The position numbers were made by a program, and so were the translations under genes. A DNA stretch of 64,000 nt. Source: Mytilus edulis. Taxonomy: Eukaryota; Mollusca; Bivalvia; Mytilida; Mytilidae. The notes under the pieces are model-generated. The model made no database searches. It had not been told where the DNA came from and saw nothing but the letters and a program-made list of their open reading frames with translations. Of the stretch, positions 23,886-34,345 are shown piece by piece (the first letter of the stretch is position 1; every line of letters starts with the position of its first letter). The stretch spans positions 91,880,966 to 91,944,965 of the forward strand of contig NC_092347.1 in NCBI RefSeq assembly GCF_963676685.1, in the 5' to 3' direction.

Positions 23886-24265
23886 CAATATTGATCAAAC
23901 AATTTAAAACGCGCGTGATGCCTTCGGCATATAATTTAAATGCATCGTAAGCTGTACACGACGTCTTTTAGACATCGTATGGCCATCGCGTCATCATCGT
24001 AATCCATCGTGTAGCCTTCGTGATCCATCATGTATGCTTCGGCTGAGATATGAAGCTTAAATACCCGTCTTCGGTTAACCTTCGTATGCCATCTTTTGCT
24101 ATCGTATATAATTTCGGCACCATCGTATAGACTTCGTTATTCATCGTACTTGCTTCGGTCACTTTTTGGTATTTTAACGAGATCGGGACCAACTTCGTAC
24201 GAACTTACAATTTTCGCATTCGGGTGTCCATCGTATATAAAAATCGGGACGGTGTGACGCGGGCA

Positions 24266-24472
24266 TTACCCATCATACCAAGAAATATTTTCACCAATCA
24301 AATGTCAGTGTGGTAAACTTCCTGTCAGTAATTACCCAGAATCCTTGCAGAAACAAATACAAAGACTTGTAAATAATATTACAGATGGGATGGAAACAAA
24401 AAGAAAGCCATTACTCATGCAGAAAAAGAAACCACCACCACTGAAAATGTTTGAACCAAAAATAGAAGAAGT
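24266..24472 (+). pseudogene. NOP14: NOP14 exon C of copy 1, 3' part
   Basis: The exon continues after the transposon (with the duplicated TTA) through PSYQEIFSPIKCQCGKLPV and further to KKKPPPLKMFEPKIEEV. It ends at 24472 before gtatgt. Apart from the insertion the reading frame is unbroken and nearly identical to copy 2, with a handful of amino-acid changes (for example Leu to Gln, Asn to Ser, Glu to Asp). This suggests the insertion is recent relative to the duplication, or that the disruption is tolerated because another copy exists. Confidence 0.85.
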
Positions 24473-25055
24473 GTATGTTATTTAAGACCTTTGATTATAG
24501 AGTTAGAAACATATTTTTACTGAGATTTGAAAATGTATACATAAATTATTATTATACAGTTTCTCTTTCTTTATTTTGGTGGGGAGGGGATAAATATGTA
24601 CCTGACCTGAATACAGAATGTCAGAAATTTGCAGAGCAAAATATTGAATCAAATAATTTATTCCATTTATTATTTCAATTAACATAAAATGACCCTTTGG
24701 TATGTCAGTTGTTTTCTTTTTGTTTGACATGTTTGATTTGATTTTGCAATTTAATAAGGGACTTTCTATTTTTAATTTTCCTTGGTGTTTGTATTTTTGT
24801 TATTTCACTTTTTGGTATCTTTTGCCGCTCTTCATTTGGGATGAAGACTACTCAATATTGTAAATATCGAAGCACATTCACAAAGAACCTTCAGAGTATT
24901 CCTTTTATTGAGTACAATTGTATTCATTTAACATTCAAACTGTTAGAAGTGAAAGGGCATTAAAAAAAATAACATAAATTAATCATTGTGATATATTCTT
25001 GTTTCAGATTAATAAAAATGTACTACTGTTTCATATGTATGCTTTTGTTTTCTAG

Positions 25056-25214
25056 GTTTGATGATAGAAAGAAAAGGAAGGGAGGATCAAAGGAAATAAA
25101 TGAAAAACAGAAACTTGTACATAAATACAAAAAGGAGATGAAGGGAGCCATTAGAGAAATAAGAAAAGATTCCTATATGATAGCTCAAGTACAGTTCCAG
25201 GAACAAAAAGAAAA
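25056..25214 (+). CDS. NOP14: NOP14, exon D of copy 1
   Basis: A 159-nt exon after tttgttttctag, with donor gtaagc at 25215. Its first g completes the Val codon started by gt of exon C, giving V-FDDRKKRKGGSKEINEKQK followed by KYKKEMKGAIREIRKDSYM. This lysine-rich C-terminal region (KREMKGAxREIRKD) is the most recognisable signature of NOP14. Copy 2 has the same exon, with FGD in place of FDD. The stretch between exons C and D (24473-25055) is ordinary intron. Confidence 0.9.
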
Positions 25215-26439
25215 GTAAGCATCATTCTTTCTACTCCCACTTACTGTGTTATTGTTATTATCAATGGGGTACAAAATAAAGTGGTTATAATGGAAGTATG
25301 AATTCAAGTGTTCAACCAAATACAAATTTACTATAAATTTGTTTAATGAAATTTGCAAAATCACGTATATTTTAAGCTCACATGGACTAAGTAAGGGGTC
25401 TAGTGATTTTCTCATCAAATATAAATGCATTGTTTCTGCAATCCAGCCTTGTTGTCTGTTTTTAAAGCAATTGCTTTTATGCCGTCGCGTATGGCCATCT
25501 TTGTGACCCAGATCAGAGACTCCGCCCAGATCAAGCCATAGTATTTTGTTAAACAGGCTCTTGGTCAGTCATTCTTTAACACCTATGTATGTTTTCTAAT
25601 GCAATACATAGCTTGAAACTTTAAAAAAAAGTTAGTGGATTTAAGAAGTTGTATTTAAAGGGTCAACCGTTTGACTATCAAATAACATAGAAGTCCGAGT
25701 GAAAAAAAGTACATTTTAATAAATGCGATTCCTTTTTCCGCCGTTCGTACGATGTTTCAACACAATATGGATTCATTTCAGTTGTTGATTTAGTATTGAA
25801 AATTTAACTGAATTATCTCGTAATAAATACGGTTTTTTATGTTTAATTTGTGTTTCTTTAAGAGGTCAGGTGCTCTTGTTCATTCATAAAATTATCGTTC
25901 ATTCATACATTTATCGTAAAATCAAAATCACTACACAGGTTAATGCGTAGTGTCAAATTATTACCTGTAATCTAAAAATAGACAAACTTTATTTGCGCAT
26001 ATAATTTAGCGGAACGAAACCCTTGTTGAAAACACATAACAATAAGTTCGTTTTCCTTTTCTGTCAAAACTCCGTAATATTTATCGATCACCTTACTAAT
26101 GAAATGGACCCGTCCAAACGTAGTAGATGCCAAGTCGGTCCAGATGAAGAGATATTTACAATTTGGAATTTTCTAGTTTATTAATACATAGATTGAAAAA
26201 AAGTACGTCTTTTTAAATATCATGATCAAAACTGGGTTTGCATAACAAATGTCAGATGAAACCATTATCCTCGTCTTTTCAGTGAACAAGTCTACTACGT
26301 TTGTCGACACTCGAAGGTCCACCGTGTTAGCAATTTTATTTCACATGTTTTCGAAATATTGAAGATCATTTTTCGCAATGTTTCCTGAAAATTGATAAAT
26401 ATCAAAGCAACGTAGAGCTGTTTGTTCTTGTTCGTATAA

Positions 26440-26620
26440 TAAAATTGAGAATGGAAATGGGGAATTTGTCAAAGAGACAACAACTCGACCATAGAAAAAC
26501 ATACAACAGCAGAATTAAGGTCACCAACAGGTCTTCAATGCAGCGAAAAATTCCCGCACCCGGAGGCGTTTCAGCTGGCCCCTATACAATATATATACTA
26601 GTTCAGTGATAACGATTTAA
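26440..26620 (+). repeat. Mussel repeat tttgtcaaagagacaacaac
   Basis: Phrases tttgtcaaagagacaacaac, tcaccaacaggtcttcaatg, attcccgcacccggaggcgt and tatatactagttcagtgata occur in a fixed order. I recognise this combination as a frequent mussel interspersed repeat from memory. No coding capacity. Confidence 0.6.
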
Positions 26621-26690
26621 TGTCATGTTTGTCTGTGATGACCCCCCTTTTCGGGATTGCATGAGAATTGTAGTTATCTCGTACCCACAT

Positions 26691-26778
26691 GCACTTGTTT
26701 CTATCCATAGGAAGGTCGACTATCCATATAAAACTATTTATATGGATAATCGACCTTCCTATGGATAGAAACAAGTGC
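26691..26778. repeat. Near-perfect hairpin, 42-bp arms, 4-nt loop
   Basis: Left arm 26691-26732 (gcacttgtttctatccatag ...) and right arm 26737-26778 are complementary with one mismatch; the loop is acta. Such a tight cruciform-forming sequence is unusual compared with the other hairpins here, which have longer loops or more decay. Confidence 0.9.
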
Positions 26779-27584
26779 CTGTGCTCGTACCGCATCAGAA
26801 GGACACATATCAACTGAGCAATAATGTTTGGAACTTAGTTTTAAAAATGATGACAAAGTAACATTATGAAAATATTTTTATTAAGCTGAAATATACATTT
26901 ATTCTTTACATGTTTATGTCTTGTAAGATATTTTATTTCTTTCCCGTTTTTTAACATTTGCGTCTGGAAAGTTGAAATGTTTTAACTTAATCATTTGTGT
27001 TAATGGTTAAATATAAATTAATAATGAAAATTGTTAAAATTAAATCAATAAAGGAAATTATTGCCAAGGAAGTTACAAACACTACCAGGGGATAATCCAT
27101 GATGATTTCTTTTTGAGTTATATGTTTCAGCACATGTATATTTGACCCTAACTTTAGCCTGGTAAACGTTTTGTCTCCTTGTGAAATATAAAACATATTA
27201 AAAATGACTTTCTGCTAAAGTCTTTTATTTATATAAAGTTAAAACCTTCTTACTTTTAACTAGACAACACTCATGTCAGGTTTAATTCTTGTATATATGT
27301 GGATGAAAAATAAAAGTCCCCAAACATTAACATGGCAGCAATTGCTTTTACAGCCTTTAAGGCTTTGATTTTTTTATAAAGATCATTTCCTCTAATTTAT
27401 GTGTTCAAACTTTGCCACAATCATCAGTTGGGTATTTAGTTTACAGAATTGTCTAATGACCCACCCTGCCAATCTAAAATGCTGACATGGCTTAAAAGAG
27501 AACATAGGAATAAAATGCAAACGTTTGTCTAATCCTTTGAAAACTACTATATAGGAAATGAGACATAGGTAGAAATGTTGAGAA

Positions 27585-28018
27585 TGTTGAGCTCTATCTA
27601 TTGAACATTTAGTATTGACAATGTTAAGAATGTTGAGCTCTATCTATTGAACATTTAGTATTGACAATGTTTAGAATGTTGAGCTCTATCTATTGAACAT
27701 TTAGTATTGACAATGTTCAGAATGCTGAGCTCTATCTATTGAACATTTAGTATTGACAATGTTGAGAATGTTGAGATCTATCTATTGAACATTTAGTATT
27801 GACAATGTTTAGAATGTTGAGCTCTATCTATTGAACATTTAGTATTGACAATGTTGAGCTCTATCTATTGAACATTTAGTATTGACAATGTTCAGAATGT
27901 TGAGCTCTATCTATTGAACATTTAGTATTGACAATGTTGAGCTCTATCTATTGAACATTTAGTATTGACAATGTTCAGAATGTTGAGCTCTATCTATTGA
28001 ACATTTAGTATTGACTAT
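27585..28018. repeat. 46-bp minisatellite, about 10 units
   Basis: The unit is gagctctatctattgaacat followed by ttagtattgacaatgttcagaatgtt (46 bp). Some units lack 13 bases (caatgttgagctc type, 33 bp). At the matching place in copy 2 (about 52735-52775) only one unit exists. It lies in the intron before exon E, ending about 250 bases upstream of it. Confidence 0.95.
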
Positions 28019-28265
28019 CACTTTATTACCTTTAAATGATAGTTTTACCTTTTATCTCATTAATGCCTACAACCTTGAAAATGTAAAAGGTAAAAACTAA
28101 CTTGAAATCAACTAATTGATCAGCAAGACTTTATCTACAAATTAGTAGAATTTAGCAAAAATAGTATCTGTACTCCTTGTAGAAATAATTACCCTTTGAC
28201 GTTTATTTTAAGGGAGAAACTTAATACTAGAAAAAGAAAAAGGATATTTTTTGTTATTTTTGCAG

Positions 28266-28380
28266 GGATGATGAGAGAAAGAGGAAGGTGAAACAGTTAT
28301 ATGGATTGCTAGCCAATCAAGAAGGAGATTACAGAGCAATGAAAAGAAATAAAAGTCACAATGGGAATAAAGAAAAATAA
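28266..28380 (+). CDS. NOP14: NOP14, terminal coding exon E of copy 1
   Basis: A 115-nt last coding exon after ttttgcag; its first g completes Lys from exon D. It encodes DDERKRKVKQLYGLLANQEG followed by DYRAMKRNK and ends with a basic tail and TAA at 28378-28380. RKRKVKQLxxxLAxQEG is the conserved NOP14 C-terminus. A canonical AATAAA follows at 28424-28429. If exon C is unusable, this exon can serve only as part of a truncated or skipped transcript of copy 1. Confidence 0.9.
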
Positions 28381-28423
28381 ATATCTCCTTAGTTATTGAA
28401 CATTGTTATTTATATCTTCTGTT

Positions 28424-28429
28424 AATAAA
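28424..28429 (+). terminator. Candidate poly(A) signal of NOP14 copy 1
   Basis: AATAAA lies 44 bases after the stop codon, in gttaataaataagg. The matching position in copy 2 is replaced by a 38-bp minisatellite. Confidence 0.5.
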
Positions 28430-28765
28430 TAAGGTATAGGGAAGTTATCTACAGGACAGCTGACTTTTTACTAGACTCAAATGTTGCATACCCTAAGCTT
28501 ACACTGTATATCTGGCTATTTCTAAGTACCAGTATGTTTCTTTTCTACATCTCGAAAAAAAGGTGTGTATTGATCAAATTAAGAAAAGCTATCACGAAGG
28601 ACAGTTGTTCTAGCTTAGTTTAATGTTCATATCCATAAATTATGCCTGATCAATATCATGAGTGCATATTTGAGATAAAAGTTTTATATTTATTAGTATC
28701 TTGATAGTGAGGTGTAAAATGTAGCCAAATATAATGCCTTCCAATGTTTAAATGAGCATAGAGCA

Positions 28766-28820
28766 TGACATGATAGAATTATTTCAATTATAATATTATG
28801 GAAATAATTCTATCATGTCA
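28766..28820. repeat. Perfect 20-bp inverted repeat
   Basis: tgacatgatagaattatttc (28766-28785) and its exact complement (28801-28820) enclose a 15-base A+T loop. Copy 2 has a decayed version at about 54485-54540. It is just upstream of the SINE. Confidence 0.85.
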
Positions 28821-28837
28821 TTATTTCCATTTTAGTA

Positions 28838-29183
28838 AACCACTTTGGGGGTATTGTGGTAGTGTGTTCACCTGAAATCGCAGAGGTTGTGGGTTTTTCC
28901 CAGACGGATCATACCAAAGGCTTTTATAGTATATGTTGCTTCTCTAGTAGCCTGGGGCATTAAGAAGTAAGAGCAAAGACTGGTTGGTTCTGAATCAGAT
29001 AAATGTGTCCTGGTAAGATGCCATGTCTTCCTGTTGACGTTTAAAGCTCGTAAACTAGTATGTTAAAAATATCTTGTACAAAGCAGGATAAATATTTATT
29101 TTAACATTAAAATGTTCTCTTCCTGAATGTGCATAATAATGTGCCGCTGGACATTAAGCCTCTATCCATCATTATCATCATCG
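28838..29183 (+). repeat. tRNA-derived SINE, copy 1
   Basis: The head ttgtggtagtgtgttcacct resembles a tRNA A box, and gttgtgggtttttccca lies at the B-box position (decayed). A unique body follows (ggttctgaatcagataaatg, tgtcctgg), and the tail is catcattatcatcatc. The better-preserved copy at 54556-54922 has ggtttgaaccc in the B box. Confidence 0.65.
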
Positions 29184-29639
29184 ATTCTAATAGGAAAATT
29201 ATAACTTCTTTTCACAAAAGCTGACCTATAATACACGTTTTTAAATCAGCCATTTAGATTTGATGAAGCCACCATGTTAGAAAAAGTTCACCGTTTGACG
29301 ATATTTTTTTCAATTGAAATGTCAATCGCATGCAGTCCATGTCTAATTTGAATAAGAACATAGTTTTTGTCAAGTCGTGCAGAAACTTGATGTGGGGTAC
29401 TGATCTGGTTGATATGGCCACGGAGGTGTTTATTAACTTTAATATTTCAGAAGGTAAAAGTCTTCGATGCTTCATACTGTGTATTTTGATGCCTAATGTT
29501 ATGATTTGTCCATCTGTCATATGTCCTTTCTCTGTGACCTCATTTTTATTGTCCGTTGACTTTGAAAATAAAGTTAAGATCTTTTGAAATGTCAATTTCT
29601 CACTTATGAGTGAAAGGATAACTATATTTAGTTTGTGCA

Positions 29640-30434
29640 TTCCTCACATGGTCCTCATGTTGTCATACAGTTTACCAAGACCTCATTTCATGGATCAGTG
29701 AACAAGGTTTAGTTTTCATGGGCAAGTTCATATATCAGATACTATAAGCGATAGGTTAACCATATTGTGTAATGATTGTAAGGAGTACTGACAGGTCTCA
29801 TCTCACCTTGGTAAGCGATAGGTTTACCATATTGTGTGTATGTATCATCTCATCTTGGCCATGGAATCAAGTTTCAGAGGTAAAAGTTTAGTTTTGGTGT
29901 TTTGGTTTTATCTAATATTGTATGTAGTAGGTCTGCTATATTTGTTGTATGCTAATAATTCACTTTTGTAATCATTTTCACGGTTCATTGCTCAGTGTAG
30001 TGTGCTTGTATTTTGGTCTAAAAAGTGGACAATTTTTGGTGCATGGAATGACTATGGTTTATATGTCTGTCTGGCAGGTATCATCTGACCTCGACCTCAT
30101 ATCCATTCACAATGGTCAATGTTAAGTGTTCCTGGTAAATTTTGATTCTTAGATATTCTATTTGATCCATGGATATTGTACATGTCTCTCCTGGTATCGA
30201 TGATGACGTTATTTCGACAGGGTTCATCTTATCCTAACCCAATATCATGGTTCATTGGTCAGTATAAACTTTTCATGGTTTTGTCTATTTCTTGTATAAT
30301 TTTAGCAATAAGTTAATTATATTCGATCTATGGAATGATTGTAAAGTTCTCATGAATTTCTGGATTGGATTATCTGACATTTTCTTTCTTGGATCATGTT
30401 AAGTTAATGTGATACATGTAGGAAAACTTTACTA
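29640..30434 (+). repeat. Degenerate ~150-bp tandem repeats
   Basis: Units recur with phrases such as gacctcatttcatggatcag, ttcattggtcagtataaac, tttagttttcatgggcaag and ataagcgataggtt. Homologous series are at 55250-56100, 35700-36460 and 6720-7000. All are strongly decayed. The ORFs called in 29254-29640 are incidental to the sequence between the SINE and this array. Confidence 0.6.
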
Positions 30435-30890
30435 GTATATTTAACATTGTCATTAAAGTGCGAGGTTTGGCATGCCACAAAACCAGGTTCAACCCACCAT
30501 TTTTTTCTTTTAAAAATGTCCTGTACCAAGTCAGGAATATGGCCATTGTTATATTATAGTTCGTTTCTGTGTGTGTTACATTTTAACGTGTTTCCGTTGT
30601 GTCGTTTATTTTCTTTTATATTTGAGTGTGAATTCACATTACTTTAAGACGTGTCACGGTACTTTTCTATCCCAAATTCATGTATTTGGTTTTGATGTTA
30701 TGTTTGTTATTCTCATCGGATTTTGTCTAATGCTTAGTCCGTTTCTGTGTGTTTTAATGATGTGTCGTTGTTCTCCTCTTATATTTACTGCGTTTCCCTC
30801 GGTTTTAGTTTGTTACCCCGATTTTGTTTTTTGTCCATAGATTCACGAGGTTTGAACAGCGGTATACTACTGTTGCCTTTATTTGTGCTT
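30435..30890 (+). repeat. Mussel repeat tggcatgccacaaaaccagg, first copy
   Basis: It starts with gcgaggtttggcatgccaca, continues with cagttcgtttctgtgtgtgt-like text, and ends with actactgttgcctttattt. Copy 2 lacks it (its sequence continues around 56100-56125). A second copy follows at 31140-31475, and an inverted one is at 57995-58290. Confidence 0.6.
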
Positions 30891-31139
30891 TATATTTTAT
30901 GATAAGAAAGCCGGCTAGACATTTCAGAGTGTGTGTTCTGTGTGTATAAAGCAAACGAAGAAAGTCATATTAAAATATAACATTGAAACACAAATGTTAG
31001 GTAAATCATGAACTAGACCATAAGCCTGGTACCTTTGATAACTATTAGCATGTCGAAATGTATTATTGTATTGTTTATTTGTGTATTACTCTGTCCTCAA
31101 TGTTCTTGCATTTACTAGTATTTGAACTCTATTCCTGTC

Positions 31140-31475
31140 ATGTATTGTTGTCATTTTAATGTTATATAATATTGCAATAAAAGCGGGAAGTTTGGTTAGC
31201 CGCAAAGCCAGGTGCAACCCACCATTTGTTTTTCTAAAAATATCCTGTACTAATTCAGGAAAACGAAAGTTGTTATCTTACAGTTCGTTTCTGTGTGTGT
31301 TACATTGTCATTTGGTTTTGTGTTGCACTTTAGTGAATCTGTTGTATCGTTGTTTTCCTCTTATAATTAACGTGTTTCCCTCGAATTTAGTTTGTAACCC
31401 GGATTTCTTTTCTCTCAATCTATTTATGACTTTCGAAAAACGGTTTACTACTGTTGCCTTTATTTAGAATGGAAT
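31140..31475 (+). repeat. Mussel repeat tggcatgccacaaaaccagg, second copy
   Basis: Same order of phrases as 30435-30890 (gcaacccaccatttgttttt, cctgtactaattcagga, tttctgtgtgtgttacat, actactgttgcctttattt), in the same orientation. It is private to copy 1. The stretch 31476-32380 is A+T-rich 3' flank shared with 56250-56910, with no gene seen. Confidence 0.6.
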
Positions 31476-32389
31476 TTCCAGCAAAAACATAAGTTTTTCT
31501 TTATAAATTTACATCATGTAGTACTTGTGAAACGTTATATTTTAAAGGGTTTTCATATGAGAATTGCAAACATGACTTGCTCTAACTGTTAGATACTAGG
31601 TGTATACATCACCTGCATCCAATTATCTCTGATGGGTTTGACCTATAAGATTATAATATTAGAACTTAGTCAAGTCAAATAAATTTACAATTGGTAGTCA
31701 ATTAGTATCTTAGTTTTCTAACTGTGGACATATGTATATACATTTACAAACAAATGATTATCAAAATCTAAAACCATAATGGTTTAAATGTCACCATATA
31801 TCAATTTTATATACTCAGCTTAAAAGCTGCATTATGAAGGTTTATTTTTAGTGATGAAAACAAATATATCAACATTTGTGGTATTTATGTTTTGTTGCTC
31901 TGTTAGTTCTTCTGTATTGATGCATTAATTTAACGGACACCTTCAAGTACTATAATTTGACTTTGACGAAAATGCTAATGAATAGGAACATAGTGTTAGC
32001 ATAATTGAAAACGTTAGATGTCCATATTTCAATTACTAGTAGTTGTTTAGAAATAATGCTGATGACATTTTTAGAAGAATATGTGTTGTGTACAATACAA
32101 TTCAAAGGCCTCAATTTGTAATCGATTCTCCATCTTGAACATTGAGAGTGTCCTTAATCTATGACAGACCTAACATTATAAGTATACAAAGTCACACGAA
32201 TGTAACAATAAGAAGGGGAGGATATCCTTATGTATATGTTTCTTTTGAATAATTATTTCTATGTGAATAGGCCACTACTGCTGTTCACTTGGTACTATTG
32301 AATTACCTGAGGTGAGAAGGATTCCGAGGCCATCAAGGTTACCTAAAAATGGAACAGATCAATTATAGTTTAGGCGTGGTCAGCATTGA

Positions 32390-33165
32390 TATTAATGTTA
32401 GTTCATAATGCAAAACTTGTATTCACACTAACGCTAGTACATTCTGCCAGTTTTGTCTACTGACACTTACGGTAGTTCATACAGAAAGTTGAGGATTGAC
32501 ACAAATGGCAGTACACTTAGAAAGCTTTGTTTTTGATATTTAAGTTAGTTCACACAGAATGTGTAAACATGACACATAATAGTTCACTCATAAGGTTTAA
32601 GATTGACACTTACGGTAGTTCACACAGAAAGTTGAGGATTGACACAAATGGCAGTACACTTAGAAAGCTTTGTTTTTGATATTTAAGTTAGTTCACACAA
32701 AATGTGTAGAAATGACACACGATAGTTCACTCATGAGGTTTAATATTGATACATACTGTAGTGCACACATACACTAGTTTTGACACATACGCTAGTCCAC
32801 AGAGAAGGTGTAGTATTGACTTATACGTTAGTTCACATAGAAAATGTAGTATTGACTTATACGCTAGTTCACATAGAAAAGTGTAGTATTAACACACACG
32901 TTAGTTCACATAGAAAATGTAGTATTGACTTATACGCTAGTTCACATAGAAGGTGTAGTATTGACTTATACGCTAGTTCACATAGAAGGTGTAGTATTGA
33001 CTTATACGCTAGTTCACATAGAAAATGTAGTATTGACTGATACTGTAGTTCACATAGAAAATGTAATATTGACTTATACGCTAGTTCACATAGAAAATGT
33101 AATATTGACTTATACGCTAGTTCAAATAGAAAATATAATATTGACACATATGGTATTTCACACAG
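32390..33165. repeat. 36-bp minisatellite of the C-type-lectin-junction family
   Basis: About 20 units; those from 32800 on are regular (attgacttatacgctagttc + acatagaaaatgtagt, 36 bp), and earlier ones are decayed. Read on the minus strand, the regular units encode LHFLCEL repeatedly, in the frame of the end of a C-type lectin domain. Units at about 32467 and 32610 (cacttacggtagttcacaca) match the CTLD exon end and its donor at 60500-60530 with about two mismatches in 27. Both strands are open because the unit is a multiple of three; I do not think it is a gene. Confidence 0.9.
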
Positions 33166-33169
33166 ACAT

Positions 33170-34080
33170 TATTTCAATCCCACTTGTTAGATTAATAACT
33201 TAAGCAAAGTAACACAATATATCAAGAATGGTAGCTTAACGTACATAATCTAGAAACATATCTTAGATGGCAGAAGTTTGTTAAATAGTTGAGTTGAAAT
33301 CTTAGTTATTATTGAAGACAAATGTTTTCGAGAATTGAATTTCGTTTGTAAGACAGATTTAGCAAAAATGATCTGATCTCAGTAAGTTTCTAAATGGATT
33401 CTAGTTAACAAATAATTTTAGAACTGAAAATATCACTACAAAGACACAAAAATTTTGAGATTCAAGTCTTGTTAAACAATAACTTATTTAAAAAAAAAAC
33501 AATTTTAAACTTTTGTAAATGCCAGCTAGAGATAACAAGGTCTTGGATGAACTTGATGCTGGAAGAGACTAGACAAATTATATAGGAAAGAAGATTAAGA
33601 TGGTGAAAAGTCAAGGATTCTGAAAACTTTGTCTTGTTTACACATTTAAAACATTAGTCTATATATTAATAGAAGTATTTTCACTTTCCTTATCACGCAA
33701 TTGAATATTTTTCTACAGCCTGTCAGCTTGATTGTTTTAAATTCTATTAACTCAGCAAAAACTCAATTATAATTCTCAATGGTACATACTGCTACATGTT
33801 TACAAATTCAGCTTAATACTTGATTTATTTTTTATGATCAAATAAGGCATACGATGCATGTGCTAAATTTATAAATAGACACTTCCTGTATATGAATATA
33901 GTTTTAGTGAATTGAATTTGTCATACATTCGTGCACCAGTTTGTGATTTGCGGATCAAGAATATGTGTACTAGATTGCTTGATTAGTGCATATTTCAGTG
34001 AATTCTGATGTAATGCTATAATTATCTTTTTTTCTTATTTCAGTATATTTATTCATCAAGAAGGTTTGTTCCAGAAGCTA
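33170..34080. other. 3' flank, no gene seen
   Basis: A+T-rich sequence. Up to about 33,500 it matches 57,240-57,960 of copy 2; after that I find no counterpart in the window. The duplication junction lies between about 33,500 and 34,800. Confidence 0.5.
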
Positions 34081-34084
34081 TAAA

Positions 34085-34345
34085 TAAACTCATCATAGAT
34101 ACCAGGACTAAAATTTGTATATACGCCAGACGCGCGTTTCGTCTACAAAAGACTCATCAGTGACGCTCGAATCTAAAAAAGTTAAAAAGGATACATAAAG
34201 TACGAAGTTGTAGAGCATTGAGGACCAAAATTCCTAAAAGTTTTGCCAAATACAGCTAAGGTAATCTATGCCTGAGGTAGAAAACCCTTAGTATTTCAAA
34301 AATTCAAAATTTTGTGAACAGTAAATTTATAAATATAACCACTTT
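34085..34345 (+). repeat. Mussel repeat acgccagacgcgcgtttcgt, + copy
   Basis: It begins ataaactcatcatagatacc, contains acgccagacgcgcgtttcgt and aaagactcatcagtgacgct, and ends with gaccaaaattcctaaaagtt and ttgccaaatacagctaa. Other copies are at 58300-58530, 58640-58895, 61300-61565 (all minus) and 63175-63450 (plus), with a scrap at 55770-55830. Confidence 0.75.

Larger units (their letters stand above)
21805..24265. mobile_element. 2.46-kb DNA transposon inside NOP14 exon C, TTA target duplication
   Basis: The ends tgcccgcgtcacactgtccc and its complement (one mismatch) form the inverted repeats, extending to gatttttacg/tat. TTA is duplicated at 21802-21804 and 24266-24268, and copy 2 shows the empty site with a single TTA. 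A 3-bp TTA/TAA target site is characteristic of PIF/Harbinger elements, but the ends do not prove the superfamily. Both subterminal regions (21810-22300 and 23920-24250) consist of dense catcgta and cttcg motifs. The centre has one possible short exon (22387-22500), an 18-bp palindrome at 22751-22768, and two copies of a ccttgacctt repeat (23600-23880). Confidence 0.85.
25455..27370. mobile_element. Copy-1-specific ~1.9-kb inserted block in NOP14 intron D
   Basis: Copy 2 jumps from ctgtttttttttt to catttcctcta at the matching point, so this block is private to copy 1 (copy 2 has a different insertion there). Contents are a mussel repeat at about 26440-26620 (tttgtcaaagagacaacaac ... cccgcacccggaggcg), a strong hairpin at 26691-26778, and A+T-rich sequence without a credible ORF. 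Its ends are not defined by clear terminal repeats. Confidence 0.5.
1..33500. repeat. Direct duplication, copy 1 (aligns with 34801-57960)
   Basis: The first 630 bases match 34801-35430 nearly base for base, and homology resumes through the NOP14 introns, exons and 3' flank until about 33.5 kb. The homology starts at the window edge, so the left boundary is outside. Private insertions in each copy break the alignment: 634-6415, 7004-7755, 11030-19309, 21805-24265, 25455-27370 and 30435-31475 are present only here. Coding exons differ by a few percent between copies. A true tandem duplication and two concatenated haplotypes look the same in the sequence. Confidence 0.85.

Noticed and set aside
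28891-28906. A functional tRNA gene at the SINE heads (28838 and 54556)
   Set aside because: Only box-like segments are present, no complete cloverleaf can be drawn, and both copies have the same SINE body and tail.
29254-29640. 128-codon minus-strand ORF opposite an 85-codon + strand ORF
   Set aside because: It overlaps a decayed repeat region, has no domain, and the copy 2 counterpart (about 55000-55260) does not keep the frame.
32280-32345. Possible terminal lectin exon on the minus strand (cag-bounded segment)
   Set aside because: An acceptor and a donor-like site are present, but the copy 2 version near 56870 has lost them and the codons show no CTLD motif.
32780-33203. Repeat ORFs on both strands
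   Set aside because: Same reason as above: a 36-bp minisatellite.
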